Positions 22,871-34,416 of a DNA stretch of 64,000 bases are shown here, piece after piece (position 1 is the first letter of the stretch; every line of letters starts with the position of its first letter). The position numbers were made by a program, and so were the translations under genes. Under the pieces are notes generated by a model. The model saw only the letters and a list, made by a program, of their open reading frames with translations, did no database searches and was not told where the DNA came from. The stretch covers positions 18,218,336 to 18,282,335 of the forward strand of contig CM040091.1 of assembly GCA_022496805.1 (NCBI GenBank). The letters are read 5' to 3'. The stretch is from Pohlia nutans. Lineage: Eukaryota; Streptophyta; Bryopsida; Bryales; Mniaceae.

Positions 22871-23095
22871 TTAACCCTTTGAAGCGCCAGAGTCCACTAT
22901 GTGGACGATGCATAGATTGAAACTGCTAGATTCTCATCCAAATTGGACAGTTTTCATCCACCAATATTTCTCTTGCTTCTTGAGCAAGTTGACTATTCTT
23001 TGTACGGTTTGGATCTTCAAAGTAGGTTATTACGTTTTTTAGAAAAACAACAGAATTGGATTATGTCAAGTTTCATTCTTAGTTCAAAAAGTGGA
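22871..23095 (+). mobile_element. TTAA-type element, family T-e, 5' fragment
   Basis: It begins TTAA then CCCTTTGAAGCGCCAGAGTCC. It matches the first ~225 bp of the T-e copy at 35,828, including 'cttgagcaagttgactatt' and 'tagttcaaaaagtg'. The 3' part is missing after about 23,095. Confidence 0.6.
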
Positions 23096-24632
23096 GTCAT
23101 TATGGAATGGGAGGTCACTCACGGTTTCAGTATCCCTACATTTCAGTGAGACTTCTCTGCTTTTTTTTTGAGCTAGTGTAAATTCATCACACATTCCTTT
23201 TCGAATTGGAGCAGCATTGTTTCATAATTTCGTACAATCGATTCAGTGGGAATGTGAGGTGGTCCAATAAGTAGACAATACAGACTCCCCCTACTCTCTC
23301 CATTTTAGCAAACTGATTGATCATCTTTGTAAATCTCATACTTCTTCCTGATCTCTGAGACCCGAATGCAAGGTCAGATAGGGTTGGATAACCTATTACC
23401 ACCACATTTATGACAGGTACAACTTTCTTGGAGCCACCACAATTGAGACCCAAAACCACCAATTTCACTATTCAAGTAGACCAATGGCATGCCAACAATT
23501 GCGAAGAAATAGCTGGTGGTTTTGGGTTAGCTCATGAGCGGATCTAGGAACAACAAAGTGTGAACTTAGGAAATTGGTATGTGATGTATGGGTAAAAGGT
23601 TACTTTCCACTTTGGAATTTTGTATAAAATTGACAAATGCGAATTAGATGTTGCAAATTTTTGCAATCCTCATCAAAACCTATTTCGAATGCAGTCATAT
23701 TTTTTTGGGAATCTAGCACTGCCAAAAATAGGCCAGATTGCTTAAGTTGGTGGTAATAAGTTATCCAACCTTAATAAGGGGTTGTTTACGCTACAGACCA
23801 AGAACTCGTCCCATGCAGCTCTAAAATCTATGATTGGCTCCATCAACTCGTCCCGGGATGCCTTGGGTTTACACTATAAGGAAAAAAGAAAAGTGATCAA
23901 AGGAGTTGAGGTCCTCAAAAAACCTTAAAACAGGCCTAGTGGATAATGTTGAAGGGGTCCCCCGGATTTTGTGGTGAGAGAGGCAAAAAGGGTTCTCTCA
24001 TTGCCGAACAAGGAGACCATGGGCTTGAAATGCCGTTTTATTATTTTTTTAGGTCCTGGTTCAAGTTTGGTTTACACTTAGTGAGAGTCCCAAGGGCTTT
24101 AAAAATTACATTTTTATGAAGTGTGACCATGGAAGTGTGACCATGAAGTGTGACCATAGGAAAATTGGTTCGACACTTTATCACACCCGTTGAAGTTTGT
24201 TATAAGGCATGTTCACCAGTGTTTGTAAAACTGGCTAAAAAGTCCACTTACAAGTTCAAAAGAAATATGAGCAAATTCTGAAGCAATTTTAGCTTGTTAT
24301 GAATTTTCAAAGTATTTATTACTATTAGGTGTTCATAAGCAAGCATATGTCAAATTTTCAAAGGATGATATTAATAGAATCTATATATGCATTGTTCCAT
24401 TCTTTCCTGTATGCTACAAATAACTAATAGTAACTATCATTGAAATTATTACTTGTTGTATTGTAACAATTGATTTTTCATTTCGTATAAGGTAATGAAA
24501 CCCTTAACCTTCATCTCCAATGTACAACAAATTGCACAACAATCAAACTTTTCAAATTTGGATTGTTTTTTATTTTAGGAATGACGTCTTTATGAAATTC
24601 CACAAACTCACATAGTTTACAACATTGTTTAA
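23096..24632. repeat. Intergenic DNA with a 24-bp inverted repeat and a short tandem repeat
   Basis: GGTTGGATAACCTATTACCA at 23,382 (arm to 23,405) is inverted at 23,747-23,770 with about two mismatches, bracketing ~390 bp that could be a small transposon; no target duplication was identified. At 24,117-24,165 'aagtgtgaccat' is repeated three times. A 93-codon minus-strand ORF (23,187-23,468) has no recognised domain. The rest is unremarkable. Confidence 0.45.
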
Positions 24633-25821
24633 CCCCTAAAGGACCAAGTGTCCTAACTAGGACATTTAGAGAATCGGGTAGGTTCCGGTGATCACATTTT
24701 TAATCGAATTTTGAAGGAAATTTAATAGTAGATTCCCCAATGTGCCACGAAAATGGGGATTTTTTTTTTTTTGAATTCCGACACCGTATGTGAAAGTTAT
24801 GAGGGGAAATGTGTTTTTTTCGGGAGAAATGGCAGCGGGGCACTAGAGAAATAGTTGAATTTTAGGGGGGGGCAACAAGATGGGCGGCGTGTGGAAAATG
24901 GGGTGGACTGTGGGGGGCAGAAGACCACCCCGTTTTCCAAACTCTTAAAAAAAAATTAAAAATTAAAAATTAAAAATTAAAAATTATTATTTTAAACTGA
25001 AAATTATTATTTTTAATTAAAAATATTATTTTAAACTGAAAAATATTATTTTAAACTAAAAGTTCAATTTCGTAATTAAATATATTATTTGAAAATTTGA
25101 AAATTAAAATCATTTTTAAAAATTAAAAATTAAAATCGTTCAATGAGGGACTGCCACGTGGCAGTGTACCTTGAGAGTTAGTGGGGTCATGAACATTGAA
25201 ATGGGTTGGCACTTCAATTCCCTTCCTCCACCCTTTATTTCCCCCCTAACCCCCAAAATTCTTAGAAAATATGCTACATGTCTTCTAAAACTTGAAGATT
25301 TATTTATTTTTCAAATTTTTTTTCGCCATTTTGTAGAGGGTGGAATGTACTTGTGTTTCACCGCTCGGATTTGTATTTTAAATAAAAAAAGTCGAAAATC
25401 TTGCAATTCCAAAAACATATAGTCTTTTCTGAACTTTTAAACCCCCAACAAGTGCAAGGTGTTATTCAACATCCTAAACATCTCCAAACGCAACGAAAAT
25501 TGGTACACAACTAAGTAACATCATATAGAATGTGAAAGTGAAGTGCGACAAGTTTCGGTAGTGAGGTTTTTTTGATGAAGCTGTGGTCAAACGCATCTGA
25601 AATTTTCGGGCATGTGTTTTTTTGGGGTGTTTTTTTCCATCAAACGCAATTATCTTGCAATCCGTGCGGTCAAAATGAACGAAATTTGTTGTGTATATTT
25701 TTCAAATAGTTTAGGACAAGATCTTACGGTTAGAAGGTAAAAAATAACATTCTTTTGGATTTTTTGCATGGGGGAGTAAAAATGGCAGCATTGGAGGAAA
25801 AACACTCCGGTCCTTTAGGGG
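24633..25821 (-). mobile_element. TTAA-flanked element, family T-a (1.2 kb), copy 2
   Basis: TTAA at 24,629-24,632 and 25,822-25,825. The ends are CCCCTAAAGGACCAAGTG and CGGTCCTTTAGGGG. In reverse complement it matches 10,764-11,972 closely over 1,189 bp, including an 83-codon ORF (25,171-25,422) with only a handful of residue changes. The two copies form an inverted pair ~12.7 kb apart around RPL29. Confidence 0.87.
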
Positions 25822-25825
25822 TTAA

Positions 25826-27149
25826 TGTTTTACATTGTACCAATGACATTGTTTTATGGCTAGTCTCGTTGCAGAGAATGTTTAATTCAACACCACTAGT
25901 GAGGCCCTAAGCCGTTGGTCCATTGACTTAACCATTCATTTAAACTTCTTAATTTATTTTAGAATTTAATTTATCCATAATTTAATTCAAATTTGGTGAC
26001 AAAATTTGATTGAAAAATCTATAACTTTCACACTCTATATTCAAAAGCCATAAAACCACTTTAGTACAGCCTTTCTTGTTGAGGGCTTTCCGATGGTATT
26101 GAAAGTGCTAGTGGGTGAGCTCGCGGTCCGGGATATTTGGACGTAACATACAAAACAAAAAATCAAACAAGTCACAAACAAAGACACTAACATATCATAA
26201 TGTATAGATTGTAGGTGATTTTTAATCCTTACAGAGTAAGTTTTCAACTATTATTTACTATGCCTTTAATTCTTATAAGCAAAAATTGCCTTTCAAATGT
26301 AAATCGTTTCTCACCAAGAATTGATTATGTCAAAAGTAATGATGGTATTAGTAGCAATACACACATGTGTCAAACTTTAAAGGCAATGATATTCACATAT
26401 TTGCATTGCTCTAATTCCACCACTTTGAGTCGTATGCCATAGATGACTAGTTATACCTTGTCAAAACTATTGTTGCAAATCGTATGGGTTGAATGGAGAG
26501 AGAGTAACTTTGGCCACCATTGTGAGTATGAGTTTGTTGGGCAAAATGCTGCTAACTTGGCCACATGACCAAGTTTGCGCCTACTACTCTTGATGCCATG
26601 GGTTGAATACGTTATGACACATGTTTTTCGTTCATTCTACAATTAGTCCTTCAACTTTGTTAGTACTCACAACAATTAGCTTTTCCACTCTTTTGAGCAA
26701 CAAGCGACCTTTCACCTCCTATTGGTGAATAAGCACACGCCTCATATCATTTCTCTATTTTTATAGATTAAATTTTAAACATAGGTCTTAACTCTTGCCT
26801 CATTCAAATCAATTCATCTTAAATAATGCTACTTGTTTGTTAAATATGGTTCTCAAGTCTCACAATTATGGTTGAGTGTTTGATAAAAGTGCACAAAATC
26901 ATGCAAAAGGGTTAATAAAAATGACTTTTACAAAAATAAAATTTGGAGATATCTTGCACGCTTGTGACATTAACACCGGCTATAATACACTTGTCACACA
27001 TAAAAATGCCTCGATCATTAGTTCAAAACCCTTGGTAATTAAAATAAAAGAAGTCAAGTATATCGCATTTGATTCAAAAGCAATTTTTGAGCCTCTACTT
27101 CCAAAAAAATAAGATACTTCATGACTGTTGTGCTCTCACCTCTCATGCT
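25826..27149. other. AT-rich intergenic DNA, nothing recognised
   Basis: Several short ORFs (26,041-26,247 minus, 26,215-26,442 plus, 26,876-27,112 plus) show no domain. No clear repeats or RNA genes. Confidence 0.45.
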
Positions 27150-27618
27150 TTAGGGCCTCTTTACACTGGAGGCGAGAAGCCGTGAAGAGAGAAATTTCAA
27201 CCAATGGGAGGCCTAAGAATTGAGAAGACCAAAGAATGTCACTTGACACACTAAATTTTAAGTCCAAGGGACAAAAGGAGGAGAAAATGACATGAACAAC
27301 ACTTTTGTCCTTCGTGGCATGAAAAATAGAAAATTTTGAAGGCCCCCGGATTTTCTGTCAAGCCCTCCTCAAGAGGTGGGCCTAACGCAAAATCTGGGGG
27401 GCCGTCAAGCCAGAATTCTCACAATCAATCATTTTTTATTTTTTAAGAAATATGTAAGAACTTTACTTTTTAAAACCAGTACTTTCTTTTGTAGCCCCTT
27501 CTCACCTTACACTAAATCCAAAGACCGTCAAGTTCATAGGTTGGCTTCTCAAGGATGAGCCATGGCCCTTGTGAGGTTTTCTCCACGACTTCTCGTTTGT
27601 AGTGTAAAGAGGGCCTCA
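27150..27618. mobile_element. PIF/Harbinger-like (Tourist-type) MITE
   Basis: The element at about 27,153-27,615 starts GGGCCTCTTTACACTGGAGG and ends GTAGTGTAAAGAGGGCC. Its subterminal part 'gcgagaagccgtg' pairs with 'cacgacttctcg'. The flanks are TTA on the left and TCA on the right, consistent with a once-perfect TTA duplication. Ends and target resemble the element in the PAL3 and PAL4 promoters. Confidence 0.65.
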
Positions 27619-27869
27619 GTCTGAATATGCACCATTCATGCATCAATAGCAAACTCTGATAGTGATTAATTCCATGCCCTTCTATTCACATCATCAACAT
27701 TTCACTCTCACACTATCCAAAAGGGGTGATATTCTTTACCCTCTTTTCAACATTTCTAAGTTTGACACTTTTAATGTCAAAGTAATTTATTTATTATACA
27801 CTGGAGAGTGTCCAAACAACACCTTTTCTGGTAGTGTGGATACCACAATTGAGTCTAGACTATAAGATA

Positions 27870-28358
27870 TCATTCATTCAGACATGTCAGTTTCTGCTCC
27901 ACGAAAAACATTGCTACAGAAAACGCAAGTGAACTCGGCAAAAATAAGAAACAAAATTACATGATATGTATATTCAGCTCTTATATATGCTAAGACGTTC
28001 ATGGATCCCAGTGCTAATAACTGCCGGCCTACTTCTGAGCAATGTGCCTCAAATTCCAGCAATTTGAAAAGAATCTGAAAACTTCGATGTATTCCAACTA
28101 CAGCTTTGGATTTCCCTTCGAAATCTCATTCTACAACTGCATATAAATGAATGACTGAATGAATGAATGAATGAATGAACGGGTTTGCATGCCGCTGCAA
28201 CTCAACCCATGAGTGACCTACAGTAATTAAATGGAAGAGAAGACTCATCGGAGTCTAGCTCTCCTAATTTGTACACTGCAACATGACTGTGTATTCTGGT
28301 GATGCATGGCCACGGCCCGGCATGATATTCAGATACGTCACATGTATGGATCAATGAT
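27870..28358 (-). other. CHS1 3' flank with GAAT microsatellite
   Basis: It aligns with the 3' flank of CHS2 (42,700-43,145), so the duplicated CHS block starts near 27,870. A (GAAT)n tract lies at about 28,147-28,180. The 3' UTR and poly(A) site are presumably here. Confidence 0.6.
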
Positions 28359-29853
28359 CTAAACAGGTGCAGCGTTGGGCGCGGCCTTGAGCACGAGCAC
28401 CTCCAGCGTGAGGCCGGGTCCGAAGCCGATGAAGAAGCCGAAGTCGCTGCCCTCGCCCAGCGTGCGGGACTCCATCTGCAGCGACCGCTGCCGAATCTGG
28501 TCCAGCACGAACAACACCGACGAGCTGGACATGTTGCCGAACTCCGACAGAACGTCGCGGCTGCCCTGCATCTTGTCCTTGCTCAGCTGCAGCTTCGCCT
28601 CCACCTGGTTCAGAATGGCCGGGCCTCCCGGATGCACCGCCCAGAACATCTCGTTCCACTGCGGCGACCCCACGCACTTGCGCGCCTCGTTCAGGAACTT
28701 CTCGATGTTCTTGGAGATCAGCCCGGGCACGTCCTTCATGAGGTGGAAGATCAGCCCCGCCTCCGTCAGGTGCCCGTCGATGGCGCCGTCGCTCTCCGGC
28801 AGAATCGTCTCCCCCGCCCACTGCACCTCGAACAGCGCCCTCTCCGCGTCCGCCTTCGGGTCCGCTCCCACCACGTACACGCCCGCGCCGTCGCCGAACA
28901 GGGCCGACCCCACCAGCCCGTCCAAGTGGTTCTCGCTCGGGGCGCGGTACGTGACGGCCGTGACCTCGCTGCACACCGCCAGCACCCGGGCGCCCTTGTT
29001 GTTCTCCGCCAGATCCTTGGCCACCCGCAGCACCGACGCGCCGCCGAAGCACCCCGTCTGGTACATCATCACGCGCTTCACGCTGGGCTTCAGCCCCAGC
29101 AGCTTGGCCAGCGCGTGGTCGGCGCCGGGCATGTTGACGCCGCTGGTGGTGGCGAACACGACGTGCGTGATGTCGGACTTGCGGCCGCCCCACTCCTTGA
29201 TGGCCTTCACGGCGGCCTCCGCCGCCAGCTTGGGCACCTGCACCACCACGATGTCGTGGCGCACGTTCAGCGAGGGCTCCATGTACGTGCAGATGCCGGG
29301 GTTGGCCCTGAGCACCTCCTCCGTCAGAAACATGTGCCGCTTCCGAATGCCGGACTTGTCACCTGCACCATGAACATCAATTCAATTAATTAGCGAGTGC
29401 AAATCTTCGGGAAACATTTCCATGTCAGGAACGCGGAGGTTGCATTCAGACAGAATTATCGCAGAACTTAGAGAAGCATTAAATTCCAATGCACGAATGA
29501 GGAGGTTAACTGCCATTTCAAGAATGAGATTGCTTTTAGTCGGGCCAGTGTAGTCAATCTACACTGCAGCACATGTGGAGAGGAGGTTGTGAGGGTGACT
29601 TACAGATGCGCTTGAATTTGGCCTTGAGAGCGTCCTTGTCGCTGCAGTTGGTGATGTCGAAGAAGAAATCCGGGTAGTCGGACTGCAGAAACTCAGTGGG
29701 CGGCACGGCGGTGCCGATGCCCAGCACACACGCCGGCCCGTCGGCACGAGGCTGAGCCCTGGGAAGTGGGGCCATCGTCCTCACAGCGGGGGTCGCGAGT
29801 ACTGCAGTTTGATCATCGGATCCGGTGACGGTTTCTCCAGCTCGTGGCGCCAT
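28359..29853 (-). CDS. CHS: Chalcone synthase (CHS1), two exons
   Basis: Type III polyketide synthase that condenses p-coumaroyl-CoA with three malonyl-CoA to naringenin chalcone, the first flavonoid step, in the cytosol. Exon 1 is 29,604-29,853 and exon 2 is 28,359-29,362. The 241-bp intron (donor GTAAGT, acceptor CAG) splits a Cys codon after its first base, the conserved CHS position. The product has 417 residues. The catalytic triad is Cys188 (YQTGCFGG), His327 (AVHPGGPAI) and Asn360 (GNMSS). The gatekeeper phenylalanines in ALFGDG and GLIFHL, and [13 protein letters not shown], are intact. It is 18 residues longer at the N terminus than CHS2 and CHS3; the extension is Thr/Ala-rich and looks disordered. 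The remainder differs from CHS2 at few positions. It diverges from PAL2, whose start lies 8.8 kb away, a spacing swollen by transposons. Confidence 0.96.
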
Positions 29854-30479
29854 GGTGAGTATTCAGTGATGTGCGTGAGACTGCCAACCTGCGTCGAGCT
29901 CCGGAAATGATCACTCAGCCAGAGAGGCTAGCTAGAATATTGATCTTGAGAACTACGAACTTGTGTACGTAATCTGGGTAGCTAATGCCTGAACAGGTAC
30001 AAGTCTTGAAAACGTTGAGTTGTGATGGCCAGCTGCTGAAGGAGTAATTTGAATGCCTTGAGGAGAATGATGAAGTGAGGATTTCAGGGTGGGCTGTGCT
30101 TTTTATGCTCCGTGAGAGCAGCGGAGTTCAAGGTCGTCGGTTTCACTCTGCAAATCTAGAGTGTTGTGACCAATTGCTTGGAAACGCAGTGAATGGCCAG
30201 CCGCACGTGTGGGACAACTCAGTGTTCAACGAGGGTATTCCGGGTAGCATTGAAAGGGCTCAATGAATTATTGAAATGATGCGAGTTTTTCAACTACAGC
30301 GTAGTATATGTCTTGTCTCCACTTATCATGGTTGACATATCTTACAGTGTGTTTGAATGTGCTCTTTTGATTCTGTGAACTTGCTTCCCTTCGGAGTTGA
30401 ATAGAGGGATTGAGTATGTAGCTGGAAATTCCTTGAGCACCAAGTGGGCCCCATGTTATCCACATACTGTTGCGTAGAC
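29854..30479 (-). promoter_or_regulatory. CHS1 promoter and leader
   Basis: On the minus strand the TATA-like CATAAAAAG lies at 30,099-30,107, about 250 bp before the ATG. A G-box CACGTG at 30,204-30,209 is about 100 bp further up. ACGT-core boxes near the core promoter are a hallmark of light-regulated CHS promoters. The CHS2 and CHS3 promoters keep both elements in the same places. Confidence 0.65.
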
Positions 30480-32374
30480 AAGTGCACCAGTGATCTCAAA
30501 ACTGGCTTAAATTAGCTGGATTTCTACCCCCAAAAATGAGGTTGCTAAACATACCAAGAAAGAAAATGTAGTGAGAATGCTCATCATGATATAAATATAT
30601 AGCAACTTTATGAGGTGATATCCGCGAACATCATCACAGTATCACCTTAATGGCTTAATATATTCTGGGTATTGCTGGATATTATAGAGGTATCGTGAGT
30701 ATTGTATACACTGGTTAGCAAAAGTAGATACCACATAACATTCAGTAGCCTTCCAAGAGGGTGTCTTTTAGTTTCATCCACCTTTATATGTGGAGTGACT
30801 AGTGATTTGTAATTGAATGAACTATTGAATTAAATAAACAATTACAAAACATTGTTGAGTTGTGAATAAATCAAATATACAATTACTAATCACTGTTGAA
30901 TCGTGATTGAATGAGTGCTTTCGATGACTGTTCTCCATGGTTGATTGCTCTTGCTTAATGCCACGTGCCCTTATAGCTATTGATTTGATGTGGAATATCC
31001 CACATCATTTCATTCGAAGGATGAAATGATGTGGGATATTCCACATCATTATGTTGGAGGGAGGTAGCAGTCACAAGGCTATTGAATGTTATGCATTTAT
31101 GTGGGAGGCTGCATAATCCATATAATAAGGAAGAAGGGTGTTTTTTGTGTGTCTGTCCGCGCATGGCATTTTATACATGGAATAAGTGGTTATTTGACTA
31201 AGTTCCGGAGTGGAACCTGCTTGGAGCGTTCTTGGCATTCTGCGAGTGTTCTTGAAAAAGCCAGGAAGCGACCAGCGGCGACCCAATACTCGGCAGCGCA
31301 ATTGCGAAGGAGCGACAGCGGATTTGAATGAGCGGCAGTTCGAGATTGCAAGGGCGACGAGATTGCAAGGGCGACAATAGGCAACGGCCCGGCGGAATTT
31401 CCGACGAGACAGGGCAGCGAGAACAAGACACTGCGATTGAGCGCTGGAGAACGGCAGCCAACGACGAAGGAGGCAAGGAGATAGTTTGTGATCGAGGGCG
31501 ATTCAACAGAGCAAAACGACAACGGCTGCAGCGGCGTGACGACGAAGGAAGGTGATCACGGCGTAGGGCGAATCTTACAGCAACGAAGGCCACAGTTTGA
31601 AGACCTGCAAGCAACGACAAGGGGACCGGCTGTGACGGAGACCACGACGCTGAAGGCGATCAAGACAAAGGAATTCACGGCGGGTACACGGCGGCAGTCC
31701 AAGGCGACCCCGACAGCAAGCTTCAAAAGGCGAACACGGCCAGGAGGATTCGGCGACAGCAAGGGCAGCATCGAACGAGGACTAACAAAGACCAATATTC
31801 GGCAGCAGGGAAGGAATCAAGACGATCAACACAAGACAAATTTACGACAAACACGAAGGCGATCGAGGCCAGAAGAATTCGGCAGCGAGGGTGACGAGCA
31901 GGGAGAAAGCGACCAAGGCGTCGCAACCGGAACGACGACACCAATCGAAGTCCTAGCCTGCCCTGTTCCCCCGTGATAATACAGAGGGCAGCGTGACACT
32001 AGGGAGGGAAAACACTCCCTGCCTTCTTTCTCTAATTTTTTACCTTTGAATTAACACGTTTAGATCTAGATATTTCAAAATTATAAAATAAATCCTCAAA
32101 AAAAAAAACACTATCTTTAAGAATAAATTTCATTTATTATATAGAATTGTAGACACTCAACAAGAAAGAATTCTATGATGTCAATTTTACTTTGTTAAAA
32201 TTTTAAAAAATAACAACAAATGGTTGTCACGATGGTTGTGTGATCCCATCTCACTACCAAGCCTACTTAGAGCTTTTGATATTTATTTTGAAATTTTTTA
32301 TGTGCCGGTGGTCGGCACGGGTCAAGCTAGTGTTCCAAATGTCATAAAGTGGTTCTGAGATCACTGTAGTGCAC
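30480..32374. mobile_element. hAT-like element (30488-32366), non-autonomous
   Basis: The 1,879-bp insert begins CAGTGATCTCAAAACTGG and ends with the complement of CAGTGATCTCAGAACC. It is flanked by 8-bp repeats AAGTGCAC (30,480-30,487) and TAGTGCAC (32,367-32,374), which differ at one base. The equivalent place upstream of CHS2 (near 45,231-45,245) has a single AGTGCAC and no insert. An 8-bp duplication and CAGTG ends fit hAT. Inside, 30,986-31,048 is a perfect hairpin with 28-bp arms, and 31,180-31,980 is a GC- and purine-rich tract with a 162-codon ORF. No transposase. Confidence 0.82.
31488..31976 (+). CDS. Hypothetical ORF inside the hAT-like element
   Basis: This 162-codon ORF is rich in Thr, Arg, Gln, Gly and acidic residues and shows no known domain, signal peptide or membrane segment. 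It has no BED zinc finger or hAT dimerisation motif. The underlying DNA is a CGA/GAC/GGC-rich tract in which several frames stay open, and a 140-codon ORF also runs on the other strand (31,198-31,620). It is most likely a by-product of composition, or a captured gene fragment. Confidence 0.2.
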   Translation: MIEGDSTEQNDNGCSGVTTKEGDHGVGRILQQRRPQFEDLQATTRGPAVTETTTLKAIKTKEFTAGTRRQSKATPTASFKRRTRPGGFGDSKGSIERGLTKTNIRQQGRNQDDQHKTNLRQTRRRSRPEEFGSEGDEQGESDQGVATGTTTPIEVLACPVPP

Positions 32375-33177
32375 ACCGTACATACATAATTAGCATGTGT
32401 TTAACCCTTAAACTACATTTTAGGATGTCAGTGGGCAACCCGAGGATCTTATATAGAATATGGATTATATATTTAGACCGGTCATGGGTGCATGATCACA
32501 CTACTAGAAAATCATAACCAAATCAACATAAATTCAACAGATTTATGTTGTTCGGGGTACTACAATGACCGATTTCACTGATTTGTAATTTTTTTGTAAA
32601 GTCAACAGTTTGCTGCTTACTTTTCTGTTGATTCAAATAGTACAATGACAAAATCAACAAAAATTTAGTGAAAGTGGAATCTTTTGGAATCTTTTGAAAA
32701 TATGTTAGAATATTCTGGAATCTATAAAAATATTATAGAATCTATTGGAATATTCTAGAATCTTTTGAATATTCTTGAACCTTTTGAATCTTTTGCACTT
32801 TATATGAGAGTTTTGTAATCATTTAGTACTAGAATGGGTGTTTTATGTAATTGGATTATACAACTGCAATTTTGCAGACTTTCATCATCCCTGACAAACA
32901 ACAACAGAAGACAAGCAGCTTGATATTCCCTAAATTAAAGCTATTGAGGGTGAATCTTGACACACTTCGGCTGCTGACTAACTTTTAGCTCCATCTGAAA
33001 CAATCACAGGGACACCCCAATAAATAAACCCACTTGAATGGGACAACAGTCAATCATCTGTGAACCTTTTTTTTTCTTTCTTCTCTGAATCTCTCTATAC
33101 TAGAAACTTGGAATCTTCTTTTTGTTTCTACACAGTAATCCGGTTTTTTGAAACATTCAATCAATTGAACTCATTAA

Positions 33178-33732
33178 CCCCTAAGTGACCAATCGACCAT
33201 ATTTTGGTCGCACCCAAATAGCAGTGACTGCCCATGGTTAGGAAATGATATTTTCAAATTTTAATATCTTGTCGAACTTGGGGGGGGGGGGGGGGGAGAG
33301 ATCATGTTCTAGTGTTGTTTGATACATTTCATTTGCAATATTGAGGTGTAGTAAGGAATTTTTCAACGACATAGACCTCAATATTGTCTTAGTGTTATAA
33401 AACTTACTACTTTGGAAAACTAATGATGTTCTCTCCTTTGAAACTTTTGCTTTTAAAATTTTAGAATAGAATGTTTAGTTTTAATTAATCATACCAAATT
33501 CCATATTCTAAATGTAGAATTAGTACGTAATTTTGGTGAATGTCAAATGGTAAATGAATCTAAATTCATTAAAATGAGTATTTAAAACTCTTTTTGGAAG
33601 TTTGACCATATAGATAATTACTAAACATCATGCTTTTCATTTTCTCTTTTGGACCAAACTTCATCAGAGTTGCAAAAGTAACATCCTGTAACACATCTAG
33701 GTTTTTCCCTTACCCCCTCTGTGATTTAAGGA
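33178..33732 (+). mobile_element. TTAA-flanked element, family T-b, nested in the CACTA element
   Basis: TTAA at 33,174-33,177 and 33,733-33,736. The ends are CCCCTAAGTGACCAATCGACC (first bases) and CCCTCTGTGATTTAAGGA. It is 555 bp and matches the copies at 17,155 and 20,141. It contains a G homopolymer near 33,280 that may be an assembly-sensitive spot. Confidence 0.82.
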
Positions 33733-33781
33733 TTAACTTAATCATTCACAATTTTATTTTTTTTTAAACGCAAATTTTATA

Positions 33782-34101
33782 GGCCATTTTGTCATAGTAA
33801 AACAACTTTTTTCAAAAATCTTTGGACCAAGAAAAGTTGCGAAATGAAGTTAAGTTTCATCTCCGAAAATCCGTTTGTGATTTTGAGCCTCCATTCAAAA
33901 GTTTTAGACAAAATTCAGAGTGGGGTAGCAAGGAATATTTTCATTGATATTTTCAAACACCCTCTCTGATTTTTGTCTATACCTTTTGACTGGAGGCTTC
34001 AAATCACAAACGGATTTTTGGAAATGAAACTTAACTTAATTTCCCAACTTTTCTTAGTCCAAAGGTTTTTGAAAAAAGTTAATTTACTATGTCAAAATGG
34101 C
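33782..34101. repeat. Fold-back repeat with ~140-bp arms
   Basis: The arm 33,782-33,925 is inverted at 33,960-34,101 with scattered mismatches. For example, 'aaaatccgtttgtgattt' pairs with 'aaatcacaaacggattttt'. The loop is about 35 bp. It lies in the CACTA interior and would form a long hairpin RNA if transcribed. Confidence 0.75.
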
Positions 34102-34184
34102 CGCCAAAGTCTGCTGAATTCCAAAACATCGAATTGTAAGTGTTTATCTATGAAAAAATAGTTCTATGTTCATCAAATTCTAAG

Positions 34185-34252
34185 TGCGATGGATTGGTTA
34201 GAGTGTTGAGTGCTGAGTGTTGTGAATGTAAGGTCACGAGTTCAAACCCGAT
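34185..34252 (+). repeat. tRNA-like (SINE-head-like) sequence
   Basis: GATGGATTGGTTAGAGTG resembles a Pol III A box. About 45 bp later, GAGTTCAAACC resembles a B box. Spacing fits a tRNA-derived SINE head, but no cloverleaf with good stems could be drawn and no clear 3' tail boundary was found. Confidence 0.3.
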
Positions 34253-34416
34253 TGTCAACGGAGTTGTTGAAATTGGGCTGCCCTAAAAAACCGGGCAGCT
34301 AAAAACATTTTCTTGCCCGAAAATTCCGGGCAGTAAAAAAATGTTTATTTTTATTTTTATTTTTATTTTTAATAAATTTAATAAAAAAAAATTTCTTATT
34401 TTCAGGTGACCAGATC

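Noticed and set aside
31488..31976. Considered as a retrotransposon gag gene
   Set aside because: No zinc knuckle, primer-binding site, polypurine tract or LTR pair. The boundaries instead fit a hAT-like element.
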